DNA from: Anaspis maculata
Lineage: Eukaryota > Arthropoda > Insecta > Coleoptera > Scraptiidae
Length of the DNA: 64,000 nt
Direction: 5' to 3'
Assembly (NCBI GenBank): GCA_949128115.1
Contig: OX421965.1
Coordinates: 31,491,681 to 31,555,680, forward strand
Shown: in pieces, positions 1 to 11,425 of the stretch
Position numbering within the stretch: the stretch's first letter is position 1
Layout of the letters: every line of letters starts with the position of its first letter
The notes under the pieces: generated by a model
Database searches by the model: none
Seen by the model: only the letters and a program-made list of their open reading frames with translations
What the model was told of the DNA's origin: nothing
Translations under genes and position numbers: made by a program

Positions 1-1355
1 CTTAGCTTGTACAATGAAATACCATCGATGACCTTTTGGTTCAATTTTAGTGTTGAAATTTTTCAGGACTCTGCCAAATCAATTTGACAAAGAGTCAGCC
101 TTGATACTTATGATAATGATTCAGCAGTCAAGTTCCAATAATTATGTCTCCACTGCATAAATATGTATTTGAAAGAAATTTAGGAAAGCAAAATGGAACG
201 CAAAAGCACAAAATATTGATAACACTAATAATGACACAAGAAAATACAAAAGAACCTGAGACACAATGGACGTTTCAACTCTGTAGGCAATAACACTTTG
301 GGAATTGGAAAAAAATTGCTCATCATTCTAACTTTGGCGGAAGGATTAATTCTTTATTGAAGATTTATTTAACATGAAGACATACGCCACCAGCCATCTT
401 TGGATCAGAGAACCACTGCTCACTTATTCCACCATTCGTTCTATTCTTCAGAAAACGTGTTGGCATCTTTAGGTGTAAACTACTTTGAATATTAATCCAA
501 GAAACAAGGAATATTTGAAAACCTAAAATTACGCATCCGAGATCTACCTTTGAAAATCAGTACCTTCCAGAGGACACACCAAATTGGCATTTTCTTTGAG
601 GATAAAACTTTTTCAATGTCTTCTTCAAATATAACGTCGCATATATACCCTTCTATTTTGAAAATTTAACGTAGTCCATCGCTGGTCGAAGATTTCGCGT
701 CTTTTTCATTTTTTGGCTGTGCAATTCTTTGATTTCCAATTTTTGTGGGGCCACTTATTAACGTGAACCTGAAAATATGCTCAACGTGAGCACCGCAGAA
801 CTTGGCTCTAAGCGCCAGCGAAGAAATTTTTCTGATATTGCTTTTAGTTCTTGAGATTCGACGAGTTTAGTTCAAATTCACGGGATTTCGTGATATTTTC
901 TAGAAGAACCTAAAAACGGTAATTCCAACGGAAATCCGTAAGGTGAGTGAAAGATAAGAAGATGGTACAAGCCCATTTTCAATACCTATCGAATGAGTGT
1001 GTTTTGGGTTTCCTAGTCCATCATGAATTTTGAGCGTTTTTCATGTGCGGACGGCATTGTGCGTCGCGAACACGAATCCGTGCCTCGGAACGGGCTCTGT
1101 GCGTTGAAACTGTGCTTCTGCGAACATCATGCGTGCGTGTGACCCGTCCACACGCACGCACGTGTCCGCGAGCACTGTTCGTCCGCGAAAAAGTGCTCAG
1201 GTCTGTACGCACCTTAAGCCGTACCACACCCTGGGCTTATTTTAGACAAAGCTTAAGCATCCCTAAGCCACAGTTTGTTGACGGTGCAGTGTACTTCTAA
1301 GTTAAGGACCAGTAAAGCTTCACTTTAAGGTCAAGTGTGAGCGGTGCAGTTGGGC
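1..1355. other. No gene recognised
   Basis: AT-rich sequence without a convincing reading frame. A GC- and CpG-rich patch at about 1030-1225 is open in two frames on opposite strands, but its low-complexity Arg/Thr/Ser translation resembles nothing I know. I treat it as non-coding, possibly the subterminal part of an old DNA transposon. Confidence 0.5.
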
Positions 1356-1365
1356 CTAAGTGGGG

Positions 1366-2070
1366 TAGAGCTGGGCCGATACCAGGATTTCAGATACCGA
1401 TACCGATACTCAGATACTGACTTTTCCGATACCGATACTCAGATACATGTATCTGAAATTAAATTTAAAGTCAGAAAAACGCGAGATTCACTTTAATTTG
1501 CTGCATCAAGTAAGAATTACTTAGTTTTAAGAATATTTTGCAGTTTTTTATAAAAAAAGTTCAAAAAAAATAATTATTTTCAACATTTTTCAATTTAATT
1601 CAAACATTAATCAAATAAAAAAAAAATTTCAATCATTTTCCAACAAATTTCATTTTTTTTTTTAAATATAAGCTGTTGCACATGCTCTGCAGTCAGACTT
1701 GTCCTTTTGATAGTCACGATGCCCCCAGTTTCAGAGAAAACTGACTCCGAAAACACAGAGCCTGCTGGAATAGCAATTGTTTCCTTTTTCCAATGATCCA
1801 CTGGATCTGAATGCAGATTTTGGACACCTTCTTTTTAACGCAAGCACCAGCTGATGATAAAAATCAGTTTGGGTTAGACAAACGAGTTCTGAGAATCTTT
1901 GGGTGCAAAATAAAGTCCTATATGAAGCCGGAGGCTGCGCACGAGCGCCACGTAATTTTCAGATACTTTTCAGATACAAGTATCTGAATTTTCTTGGTAT
2001 CGGCATGTATCTGAAAATAGGGAGTATCGGCCGATACCAGATACTGAGTATCGGTATCGGCCCAGCTCTA
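1366..2070 (-). mobile_element. Deleted hAT transposon copy with 8-bp target duplication
   Basis: The ends are inverted: TAGAGCTGGGCCGATACC at the left and the reverse complement of GTATCGGCCCAGCTCTA-type sequence at the right. Both ends are rich in GATACCGATAC-type subterminal repeats. The element is flanked by the 8-bp direct repeat AAGTGGGG (1358-1365 and 2071-2078), the duplication size expected for the hAT superfamily. At 705 bp it is far shorter than an autonomous copy, and the only transposase trace is the C-terminal dimerisation region on the minus strand. Confidence 0.85.
1607..1813 (-). pseudogene. hAT transposase C-terminal (hATC) remnant
   Basis: A minus-strand open stretch of about 65 residues contains the hATC-type block: a W-K-K-E start, then IPAGSVFSESVFSETGG, then a basic RTSLTAEHVQQLIF segment. 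Active hAT transposases usually read IPASSVPSERVFS followed by R-x-x-L-x-x-x-x-v-x-x-L-l. The catalytic core, BED zinc finger and start are missing, so this is a remnant inside the deleted element and not a gene. Confidence 0.75.
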
Positions 2071-2572
2071 AAGTGGGGTAACTCAGTTACCCCCAGATGT
2101 ACAGTTTTCAGGCTATTCCTTGGTTAATATTATTTCAAAGTTGTGATTTTATGTATTCTTTTCCTCTCCTGTCTGTTTCCGTCTGTCTAATTCTGATTCG
2201 CCCATGCACAGTTATTGGGTAAATTCTAGAAATAAAACAGTTTAAATAGGCTGGAGTCCTCGCTGGAGTCACTAAGTTACCCCACTTAGTACGTTTGTGT
2301 TTTGATGGATAATATACGATAAATACATAAGATGCAATGATACAATAAAAGAAAAGACAAAATACTACTGAAAAATGCCAGAAATGTGGCAGCTTTATCT
2401 GCTGCAGACACAAACAGGTCGAGAAAAGAACTACACGCATCGAAAATTGCGCTAATGATGCCAGTTCAAGAAATTTTATCAACATTTTTAAAATTTGAAC
2501 AATTTTGTTGCATTGGTCAATTTAATTTAAACCTGAGTCAGAATGGGGTAACTCAGTTTCCCCACTTAGTAC

Positions 2573-4742
2573 CTACCTAGTTGACGTTTATGCGGGCCAC
2601 TCAGTATGTTAAAAGTTGAATGCATATTGAGCGGGTAGTTATTTTAATCTTCCTTACTTTTTTCTTCGACATTCCACAAATTGAATCAAATTATTAGACG
2701 CGGTGACCTATCGTAACTCACCTATCACTACCACAGTACAAGTAAAAGCAGCGTATACCTAGGTACTACACTACTATGTTATTATTTAGTTGATGGTATT
2801 TACGGCCAGGGCGTTTTAATTGCTCCTGTAAAGTTAAAAGTAGAATTTTTATGTGAATGGATGGATTGTTCAGTGTGTATAACCAGAAGAGAGGTGCGTG
2901 CACGGTCTTGTAATGTTAATGGATTGATGAATACCTGCATCCAGTGGCGTAGAATGATCATGGGAAATTCTGTCGATATCTCGGTCGATATAGGATATAG
3001 TGTGTGAATTTCTCTTTCGTCAATAAATCAAGTGAATTTGCTCTCATGGGCCTAAACGAGGGCCTAAGGCTCAACAGGGTAGTGACAGTTTTTTTTCTCC
3101 AAAGTCCACTTCTCGATAAGTGACGCTATATGAATAGTTTTCAGCTTTATTTCATACGTTTCCTTGGTAAAAAAAAAATATAAAAGTTTTCGACCATTTT
3201 CAAATTTGGCGCGATGACGTGATAATTTTTTATCGGCGGTAGAGAAGTAGGCTTGACAACACTACAAACATACAAAGAAAAGCACTAGCGTCAACGCGCA
3301 TAACAGCTGATTATTAGAAATGTTAAGTGGACATCGTGGTTTAATCTCGGATTTAATAGTGTACTTCCACTCCGTATTTCTCTGCTTCGTGTTGTTTTGC
3401 TTGAATATGAAGCGATGGAATATTAGGTTATATTCGCAAATGTCAACACTCAACAGCAAGGTGACAGTGGAGTGACACACAGCATTTACCTAGGCAACGG
3501 AGGTGGAGTCTTCTCACTTCTGTTGAAAGATTATTAAGACGTCACAGCCCGCCTAAAGCTCGGTAGATTTCAAATCGTTCGTAAAAGTGGTCACTTTCAA
3601 GGTAGGTATAGATTTGGAGACACCGAGATTTTTTTCTCGAATTTCTACGAAAAGTGGTTTTGTTATTGGTGGGGCTCAGCTGAACATTCGATTGGTATGA
3701 TTTTTTAAATATTTTTCGATTGTGGTCACTACCCTATGGGCTACGTGCATGACATGTTGCGCCGTCGCCGCGGAATTTAAAACTCTTGCGTGAAAGCGAT
3801 TTAGTTAGCGAACATCTCACTTGATGGCGCTCGTGTCGACTGAAAACATTTTGAATTTCCTTTACCTGGTGGCTTTATCACAACATGCACAACCAGCAAA
3901 TATACGAGAAATAAATAATGTCATCTCCGATCTCTGATGTCAAAACGAGTTGCAACAACCACGTCAAAGCTGTCGTCTACCAGCTGTCTGCTGTCAAAGA
4001 TCGCCACAAGACATTTTTATTTCAACCACCATGGGCACTGTGCTCTGCTCTGTGTGTCCTACGCATTGACAGCATGACAGCTCAAGATCATGTACATAGC
4101 CCATAGCATATTTGATGTCGGGTGGATCCGCATAGTGGGCGGTGCATGAGTAAATCGGTCAATCATCAATACGGAAGTTCAATACGGCGCTCCAGGATGC
4201 CATCACGATGGCAGGCATTTTTAGTGGTTAACAGACAACGTGGTGATGGTGATGGATGATGGATGAACAATGAAATTATTGTTAGCGACGTTAGCGTAGA
4301 TAATGTTAGATTAACAAAATGTCAGATGTTGCCTGTCAAAAATGGCGAGATTGACAGACGATTTGACGTTTTCCATTGCCACTATAGGCAAACTGAAAGT
4401 CCCTAGGTCAAAACGCCCTCTACATGCAATCACCCTGTTGAGGGAACGTCCAATGTCCGCACCCTTCTGGGCACATAAACTATCTGCTAGAAAAAGTTGC
4501 AAAGCTCTCATTTTATTCGTCGAGGAGGAGTTCAGCTGCAAAAATCTGTACACCAGACCGACAGGTCTGATCTTAAAACTTAATTTGTTGATCATCCGGG
4601 TGGAATCTCAAAATACCGAGGAAAATACACTACAATATATAGATCGTGGAACAGACGAACCGGCCACAATTGCTCTTTTTTTTTGAAAATTTGACACCAC
4701 AGCGATTTTACTTGCGCGATCTGTTCCATCAGAAATTTGAAA
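2573..4742. other. No gene recognised
   Basis: AT-rich, frames all short. A weak inverted pair (CAGGGTAGTGAC near 3076 and its complement near 3727) suggests another degraded element. I see no coding exon. Confidence 0.4.
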
Positions 4743-5570
4743 CTATAGTAGGTTCACTTGTACCGTGATTCTAAATAGTTGGCTGTGAGATTTTGTTTCT
4801 AAGTTTTCGAATCTGATATTTGAAAACTCCCTAAAACTTGGCAGTTGGTTGCATTGATGTTTGAAAGTTTAAGCTTGACGACAAGATCAACAACTTTACC
4901 GTCTGTCAAATCGAGTGTCAAATAGACTGAAAATCACGAGTTTCACGAAAATTGTGGTGAAATTATGCCCATTATTGTGAAAACTGTGTGAAAACTGCGC
5001 CTCAGCTTGTGTCTTGAACAATAACGTCCAGTGTCCATTTTAAAGTCCTCGAGAGTGCCATCAAGAACTCGCTTCTGGGAGAAAAAATGGGCGGAATAGG
5101 TGCTGGGCATGTACCCCATAACGTTCAGCTTTGCGGAGAAGACGTGAATCTATATTCAAAAACCACATAATATGGGAGCATTGTGAACTATTCCTGGTTT
5201 TTAAAAGAAGTACCCACACTCTGGAAGGCTGGAAACGATGGGAAGCTGAACCCTCCTAACTTTTGTGAGAATGGGATTCATCGGCGTTAATACTTGATTT
5301 CACTGCTCAGGACATCGTACTGGAACAAGAAATTTGCGGAACTTGTGAAAGGTGAACCACATCCACTCCATATTTGCAATTTGCAAAGTTGATTTCGGTA
5401 AATTTTTTATTGTTGACAGCAACAGTCAACACACCATCACACCAACATAACCTATCTTTCGAAGCCAGACGCTCAGGCGCACACTAGGCAGTTGGACGTG
5501 AAGTCTACAATGCCAAACTGTGAAATTTGCCCAGCCTACTAGAATCACGGTACAAGTGAACCTACTATAG
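4743..5570. mobile_element. 828-bp element with perfect 31-bp terminal inverted repeats
   Basis: Positions 4743-4773 start CTATAGTAGGTTCACTTG and match the reverse complement of 5540-5570 over 31 bases without mismatch; beyond that the arms diverge. The ends carry TA in a CTATAG context, compatible with a TA target duplication (Tc1/mariner-like). No transposase frame is present, so it is non-autonomous. Perfect ends suggest a fairly young copy. Confidence 0.75.
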
Positions 5571-5645
5571 TCAGAGCCAATAACCAATGAAATGCGCCCA
5601 AACCAGTTTGCAAACTGATTTTCTCGATTTCTATTGGCTCTGACT
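5569..5645. mobile_element. 77-bp palindromic MITE abutting the 828-bp element
   Basis: AGTCAGAGCCAATA at 5569-5582 is the inverse of TATTGGCTCTGACT at 5632-5645. The interior is short and partly self-complementary (CCAGTTTGCAAACTG). It shares its first bases with the end of the preceding element, so one inserted at the edge of the other. Confidence 0.55.
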
Positions 5646-5649
5646 AGTT

Positions 5650-6472
5650 TAAACCTCTTGATGGAACAAACCTATAGTCTTCCGTGACGCATAGGGGCAA
5701 GAAATTAATTATGAATCGATGGAAATTTCGTGATTGATTAGATGTTGATATGGATATAAAAATTTGCTTGCGACTTTTACGATTTATATCTTGACAGATT
5801 TTCCAATTAAGCCAGCAACTAACATGCCATGTATACTTGCTGCTGCGAAGAAGCCCATAACGGCTATTCGCCATCCTATTTTGAAATCGCGAATGAAATC
5901 TCCGGCAAGGTAAAGAATAAAAAAGTCGATTCGACATTTATAGGAAGGAACGTTCAATTATTACTACCGCTTCTAAATAAACGGCTCTGTCTTGCGTATA
6001 GGTAAGCTCGACTTGTTTTTTGCGCTGGCGATCGTATCTTCATTGTTGAGGAACTCATACATTTTCATCTAGACAGTTTTTTTTTCTTGTACAGCTTGAC
6101 CGCGAACCAAATTTGAACACTGTTTTCAAAGAAGTAGGGATAATAGCTGCCATCAGGTCTATCGCTTTGATTTTTTCTCTATTATATCGACCATTAATTG
6201 AGACACTTGCCGACATTAATTTGCAGTAATTATACTCGAGTCTCAACTGAAGATTCCCGAGTGTGTAATTTTTGATTTGAGTACCTACCGACTCCCAGGA
6301 TGCGGCTTAGTAGGTACCTATTACCAGAAGATTTTGCAAGAGATTTCGCTTAGCAGCGCCAGTTCGGCACATTGTACCTATACACCTGCGTTTTTCCTTA
6401 TTCTAAGGATTTATTATCTCCTTTCGTTCTTCTCTTCTTAAAACCTCAGTTATCTACTTGCGATTAGCCTAA
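5650..6472. other. No gene recognised
   Basis: No confident feature. A minus-strand segment at about 5775-5900 could translate to a short hydrophobic stretch, but it lacks a convincing splice donor and matches no family I recognise. Confidence 0.35.
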
Positions 6473-6744
6473 TAGTCCAGGAGCTTATGTAATCTTGTAG
6501 GATTTTAAATGAAGGAGCACAGCGACTATGTGGAATACATTCCTTAGATGGTCAGCAATCACACTTCACCGGGTGTTTTGCTTGAATTTCTTGCAGGGGA
6601 TTTATACAGGGTGGGTCAGAAAAAAAATGAAAATTCGTAGCTCCAGACTGGGAAACGGTGAGAAGCTTGAAGCTTTTCGAGCTTTAACATGGTTAGATAG
6701 TTGACAGATGACATACGGAGAAATACTCCCAACAGTTTTGGATA

Positions 6745-6960
6745 CAGTTTTTCAAGGGCTTTCAAATGTCATATTGCAAGTCAAGTTTCGTGACCTATGC
6801 ATCCTGTCATTTTTGATGGTGACATTTCCGTTTGACAGATGACAACCAAAACGTAACAGGCTCATTCGACAGCAAAACCATGTCCGCATACCGAATTTCA
6901 AGTCGATCGGATTAGCGTTGCAGATTTTATCATGGAAGATTACAGACACAGATACACACA
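6745..6960 (-). repeat. Dispersed repeat, family C copy 1
   Basis: The complement of this stretch shares an extended segment with 23285-23500 (+): CTGT-rich start, ATCTTCCA, then GATCCGATTGACTTGAAAT-type sequence, ending at AAGCCCTTGAAAAACTGTAT. Divergence is high, so this is an old family of unknown class. Confidence 0.55.
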
Positions 6961-6984
6961 GCTCCGTAATTTTCTCTGAAAAAC

Positions 6985-7335
6985 TTTGCCATTTGATTAT
7001 TCAAATCTATCCAATAGATTGGAACCACATTTGGTAGAAAGCGACAAAGCAAAAAAAGTCAAATTAAGCCCGCAGTTGCAGCTTTCCACCAATTCCCAGT
7101 TGGACATTACGAGTTTTTAAATTATCTGCTGGCTGTTACCACCAGAGGCGGCCGCTTGCTTGAATTTTGACCAGGACGACCTGTGTTTGATGCATCAGGA
7201 TTCAACTCGGCCGTCTTTTCCTGGTGAAGGGTTGATTTTTTTCCAAAAATTCTGATATCGGTAGAAAATTGCATTGGGCGTGGTCTAGGCCCATTTTCAA
7301 ATCAGAAACGGTTTCTGTTTTTCGACGGTGATATA
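6985..7335 (+). repeat. Dispersed repeat, family B copy 1
   Basis: Shares TTTGATTATTCA, GATTGGAA, GCAGTTGCAG and CCCATTTTCAAA-type blocks in the same order with 24842-25110 (+), and a shorter part with 38735-38870 (-). Non-coding; class unknown. Confidence 0.55.
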
Positions 7336-7341
7336 ATTAGT

Positions 7342-7657
7342 CAACAGTAATATCACAAGTGCTTGGATTTTCACGAAAATTTTGGCCAGGCGATCGCGAG
7401 TGCTGGTTGTGGTGATAATGCCTCACTCCGTTGTAGGAGAGCATTTATCTGGGGACAACTAGTTCGAGAAAAACGCTCGGCCAAAATTATCTGAAAAAAT
7501 CTCGAGCACGAGTGATATTTTGATGATTATTACAATAAAGAAGTCCGAAGTGACAGCTCTGTCAGATTTTGTTGCTTACATCCATTTTATTCCGTTGCTA
7601 TTGACAGTGGAATTTAGATAAGTAAATATTATCCTTGTAGGTCAATGATTCAAAGGC
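7342..7657 (+). mobile_element. MITE family A, copy 1
   Basis: About 315 bp. The first 190 bp fold on themselves: ATAATTTTGGCCAGGCG-type sequence, GTGCTGGTTGT and GATAAATGCC reappear inverted in the second half of the fold. A tail with GACAGCTGTCA and ATTATCCTTGTAGGTC follows. The same unit occurs at 8757-9049 (+) and 31846-32162 (-), which defines its borders. Confidence 0.7.
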
Positions 7658-8747
7658 GATATATCGGGTGATCATTTGAAAACTCTCCATTTGCAATAAC
7701 TCTCGATTCCTTGTGAAAATTCTCCGAGTAAAAACAGCTCGATTCTTAGATTGAGGGAGACATCTATAAATTACATTGGCGAGTTTCTATCTTTAGCCCC
7801 CTTGCCCCCATCCACCTCAACTTTAAAATTTCAAATGACACCACCTATTTTGCGAGACATCAAATTCAACAGAATTGAATTTCTCTTTCTGAAAAAATAT
7901 TTCTAAAATTTTCAACTACACCCCTCTTCTCCCTTAAATTCTCTGAGTGTCCAATTTCATATTCGTGACCTCTCAATTGTCTTCAATGCAGCCAACGTCA
8001 TCCTGCACAGCATCGAAAGAGGAAATTTTCTATGGGAAAAGTGCCACCCAAATTCACCCCTTCGCTCCCCCCATCACACCTTGAAAATCTAAAATGACAA
8101 TACCTACTTTGTGATACATCAAATTGAAGGAGATTGAATTCTCTCCCTGAACACAATTTTTTAGAAATTTATCAAACCCCCCGTTTCCCTCCTAAAATAC
8201 TCCAAATGTCCAATGAAATAGGGGAGGGGTTGAAAATTAGAAAAAAAAAGTTTATAAAAAGAGAATTCAATTTCCTTTGATTTGATGTATCACAGCCTGG
8301 GTGGTATCTTGTTCAATTTTGAAGTTGAGGTGGGGGAGAGCAATGGGGTGAATTTGGGTGGTACTTTTTCCACCAAAAATTCTTTCCTTAGATACTATTT
8401 AGGATGATGCTGACTAAACTAAAGAGAATTGAGGAGTCTAGACTATTGAATGGGACACTTAGAGGATTTTTAGGGAGAGGAAGGGTAGGGTTGAAAATTT
8501 TGAAAATATTTTTACAAAAGAGAATTTAATTCTCTTCGATTCGATGTATCGCAAGGTAGGTAGTATCATTTGAAATTTTATTTTTGGGATGGGTGGGGGC
8601 GAGGGGGCTGGAGATAGGAATTTGCCAATGTATGTCTTAGATGGCCCCCTCGATATAAAAATCGACCCGTTTTTGCTCGTAGAAATATTGACTAGGAATC
8701 GGGAGGTATTGCAGGTGGATAGTTTTCAAACGATCACCCGATATGCG
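7658..8747. mobile_element. 1.1-kb foldback with internally duplicated arms
   Basis: Outer ends are inverted: ATATCGGGTGATCATTTG at the left and the complement of AAACGATCACCCGATAT at the right, continuing through GAAAACT and TTGCAATA. The centre is near 8203. Each arm of about 540 bp contains two diverged direct copies of a unit of about 300 bp (RATACATCAAATT...GAATT...CTCC...TGTCCAAT), so the unit appears four times: two forward, two reverse. No frame. Confidence 0.7.
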
Positions 8748-8756
8748 ATAATCATT

Positions 8757-9049
8757 AGTAATATCACAAGTGCTTAGATTTTCACGATAATTTTGGCCAG
8801 GCGATTGCGAGTGCTGGTTGTAACGATAAATGCCCGACTCTGTAGGAGGAGGGCAATTATCCAGGGACAACCAGCCCGAGGGAAAAGCCCGGCCCAAAAT
8901 GATCTGGGAAAATCTTGAGCACGAGTGATATTTTGATGATTATTGCAAAAAGAAGTTCAGAGTGACAGCTGTCAGATTTTGTTGTTTACATCAATTTTAT
9001 TTCGTTGCCAATGACAGTGGGATTTAGATAAGTGACTATTATCCTTGTA
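8757..9049 (+). mobile_element. MITE family A, copy 2
   Basis: Same order of blocks as the copy at 7342 (AGTAATATCACAAGTGCTTA ... ATTATCCTTGTA), lacking the first few bases. It starts ten bases after the foldback ends, so the foldback is sandwiched between two family A copies in the same orientation. Confidence 0.7.
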
Positions 9050-9379
9050 CATCAGAATAATTTTAATTTTTCTTGTTTTCCACTCAATCTACCACAAATG
9101 TCAATTTTTCGAGCAAAACCTTCAAAAGCATTAATTCGGGCATCCACCTGGTGATTTGTACCGCTCCACCTTCTTTAGTTCAAGGTTATAATTTTTTTTT
9201 CCTGTTCCACCCTGTATAAATCCCGTGCAAGAAATTCAAGCAAAATACTCGGTGAGGTGTGATTGATTGCTGCCCATTCAAGTAATGTAATCCACATGGT
9301 CACTATGCTCCTCCATTCAAAATCCCACGAAATCCTTTTTATAGCTATACATATCGTATACATATAAGCTCCTGGACTA

Positions 9380-9970
9380 GTAGTAGGAATCCACGTCTTT
9401 TTGCTAAAGTGCTGAAGATACTACGTCCACAATATTACGGAATCATGTCCATGTATGATTAATTATACACAACACTCCTAACTAATTATGATAATTATTA
9501 GTCTGTCCCCTGTTATTGACCAGCACTGAATGCAATTTCTCAGAAACTTGAAGTGATTATTCTGAGCGTCGTTTTTTTTAATTTTTAGTTTGAAACGTGA
9601 TGAACTTTCAAAATCGTAGTGTAAACTGTGAATCGACTGCGTTTGTCTCGCTGTTTGTCATGCAAAGAGCAAAATGTGGTTTTCAACATTCCGCGATGAG
9701 CAATCCGGGCATCAGTCGAAATGTTTTCTTGCGTCGAGGAGAAGATCGCGTTACTTCTTAATGCATGTGACAAGACAGGCTTCCTATGTTGTAACAAGAT
9801 GAGAAGCATCACCAAAAATAAAAAAAGCAACTAAGAAATATGCGCGAGACATGATTTGTTTTATAAATAGCCCCCCGTGTCTTCGGTTCGGAGGCGGTTT
9901 TTTGTCTAATTTTTGGAAGCATGATTCCAGAAACGTTGACCCTCGCGCTGACCGAACCACAGACAGCCAA
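9380..9970. other. No gene recognised
   Basis: Short overlapping frames only. It forms the left flank of the Helentron-like element. Confidence 0.4.
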
Positions 9971-10017
9971 TTTTTAGCGCACTTCTCCAAACGGGAAGGC
10001 GCTTTTGTCCTCGCTTT

Positions 10018-10045
10018 GTCCGTCCGTCCGTCCGTCCGTCCGTCC
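10018..10045 (+). repeat. GTCC microsatellite inside copy 1
   Basis: Seven GTCC units; the twin has eight at 46741-46772. Confidence 0.9.
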
Positions 10046-11099
10046 CCGCATCTAGTCCTAGACGAAAAGGTTTTTGCGAAAATTTTTCACTCCATTGGGT
10101 AGCTCATGACCTTGTATCCCGAACCAAGAAAAATCTTGACGAAATAATAATAAACAATGACAATAATAACAATTTAGTGTGACGCGGCATCGCCGTTGAA
10201 TGCTGCATTTCAGAAGCCGGCCTGATCTCGAAAGTTATCACATGCGAGGAAGTACCCGATCTTATCATTTTACCATAATACATATGCGGAGTTATATTTA
10301 GAGGATGATTTGAACTTTATTTTAATGAAAATTTCACATCGGTGCGAGGTGCCGATTAGTAGTTATTGATTTTTGAAAATGACTCCGAAACTACGGCTCG
10401 GCCGCAAATGATTTATTCGTTGCTTGCTGGTGCTTGATATCCTTTCCTCCGAACAAAACGAAATTCAATACAGAAAATATTTCAACTCGAATGGGTAGCT
10501 CATGGCCTTGGTACGCGAATCAAGAAAAATGTTGCCGAAATAATCATGAACAATTACAAAAATAACATTTTGGTGTAGGGCGGCTTCGCCGATCAAGTGC
10601 TGGCATTCGCGGTAAGATGTAGAAAGTTGCGATATGCAGGCAACTACAATTTCTTAATGAAATACATCACTGCATGTACGGCATTATATTTAGAGAACAA
10701 TTTGAACTTTCTTTTGACAAAAACCCCACTTCGATCCGACCGTTAGGTCAATTGTTATCGATTTTTGAAAACGGCCGCAAAGCCACGGCTCGGCGCATAT
10801 TACACGACCCTACAAATTTAAAATCAGACGTGCCGAAATAGTAATTGAACATTTTGAAATAGCCAATACTAGGTACCTGAAGGATAATGGCACTCAAATT
10901 ACGAAACATGTTCGCTCAATAACAAAAAAAAATAGGTAGGTATCACTAAAAATCATGTGACAGGCTACCATTTTTTCGGTTTTTCGATAAAAAAGAAATG
11001 TTCCAATTCAAAACTGAACCCGATATTCGTGTTCAGGAGGTCGAAATCAGTTGGAGCACATGTTTTTATATAAGTAGCAGAATGACGCTTATGTGGCCG

Positions 11100-11103
<4 letters not shown>

Positions 11104-11146
<43 letters not shown>

Positions 11147-11147
11147 C
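11104..11147 (+). repeat. GTCT microsatellite inside copy 1
   Basis: About ten GTCT units ending in GTCC; the twin at about 47833 has about five. Most of the length difference between the two copies comes from this tract. Confidence 0.9.
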
Positions 11148-11425
11148 GAGTCCGTGCAGAAATTAAGACGCTGTACTCCTTCTCGAGAATTGAAACAAGA
11201 GTCTTGGAACTTTTTTCCGATTAATAGCTGATGTCTCCAAGGGTGGCCAATGGGCACTATTTTTGTTATCCATACATCGTTATCATTATTCTCAAAAAAC
11301 AGAGATCTCCTGTGCACTTCGATGAAGTTGAACTTCTCCTCGGGAAATAAAGCTGCAGCCGTTGAAGATTGAACTTTATCCGGTGGATAGCTTAGGTCCT
11401 CAAGGACCAAATAGGCAGGTTGGCT

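Larger units (their letters stand above)
1356..2569. mobile_element. Old inverted-repeat element split by a hAT insertion
   Basis: The left end reads CTAAGTGGGG at 1356-1365 and, after the nested hAT copy, continues at 2079 with TAACTCAGTTACCCC. The reverse complement of the right end (2545-2569) reads CTAAGTGGGGAAACTGAG and then TTACCCC. A third internal copy of the motif lies at 2272-2290. Removing the hAT element and one target copy restores a continuous terminal repeat. No coding capacity is visible; family unknown. Confidence 0.5.
6607..9214. mobile_element. CAGGGTG-ended element, 2.6 kb, TA target duplication
   Basis: The left end CAGGGTGGGTCAGAAAAAAA is the inverse of the right end, whose complement reads CAGGGTGGAACAGGAAAAAA. 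TA flanks both sides (6605-6606, 9215-9216). The interior holds copies of repeat families that also occur elsewhere in the window (6745-6960, 6985-7335, 7342-7657, 8757-9049) and a 1.1-kb foldback. No transposase was found; this may be a nest of later insertions inside a small original element. Confidence 0.6.
6473..9379. repeat. Palindromic host element split at its centre
   Basis: The arm 6473-6606 (TAGTCCAGGAGCTTAT ... GCAGGGGATTTATA) is inverted at 9215-9379 (TATAAATCCCGTGC ... AGCTCCTGGACTA). With the inner element removed the junction reads GGGATTTA-TA-TAAATCCC, a perfect palindrome centred on TA. The parent is therefore a palindromic foldback or MITE of about 300 bp whose centre was the target of the next feature. 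Confidence 0.7.

Noticed and set aside
1030..1225. CpG-rich patch as a CpG-island promoter or small gene
   Set aside because: No adjacent exon, and frames on both strands are low complexity.
3062..3735. Inverted CAGGGTAGTGAC pair as a further CAGGGTG element
   Set aside because: Only about 12 bases match, and TA flanks and arm similarity are lacking.
5770..5945. Hydrophobic minus-strand stretch as a membrane protein exon
   Set aside because: An acceptor is possible but no GT donor follows, and flanking frames are broken.
10018..11147. GTCC and GTCT tracts as CRISPR-like repeats
   Set aside because: Simple 4-bp microsatellites without spacers, in a eukaryotic transposable element.
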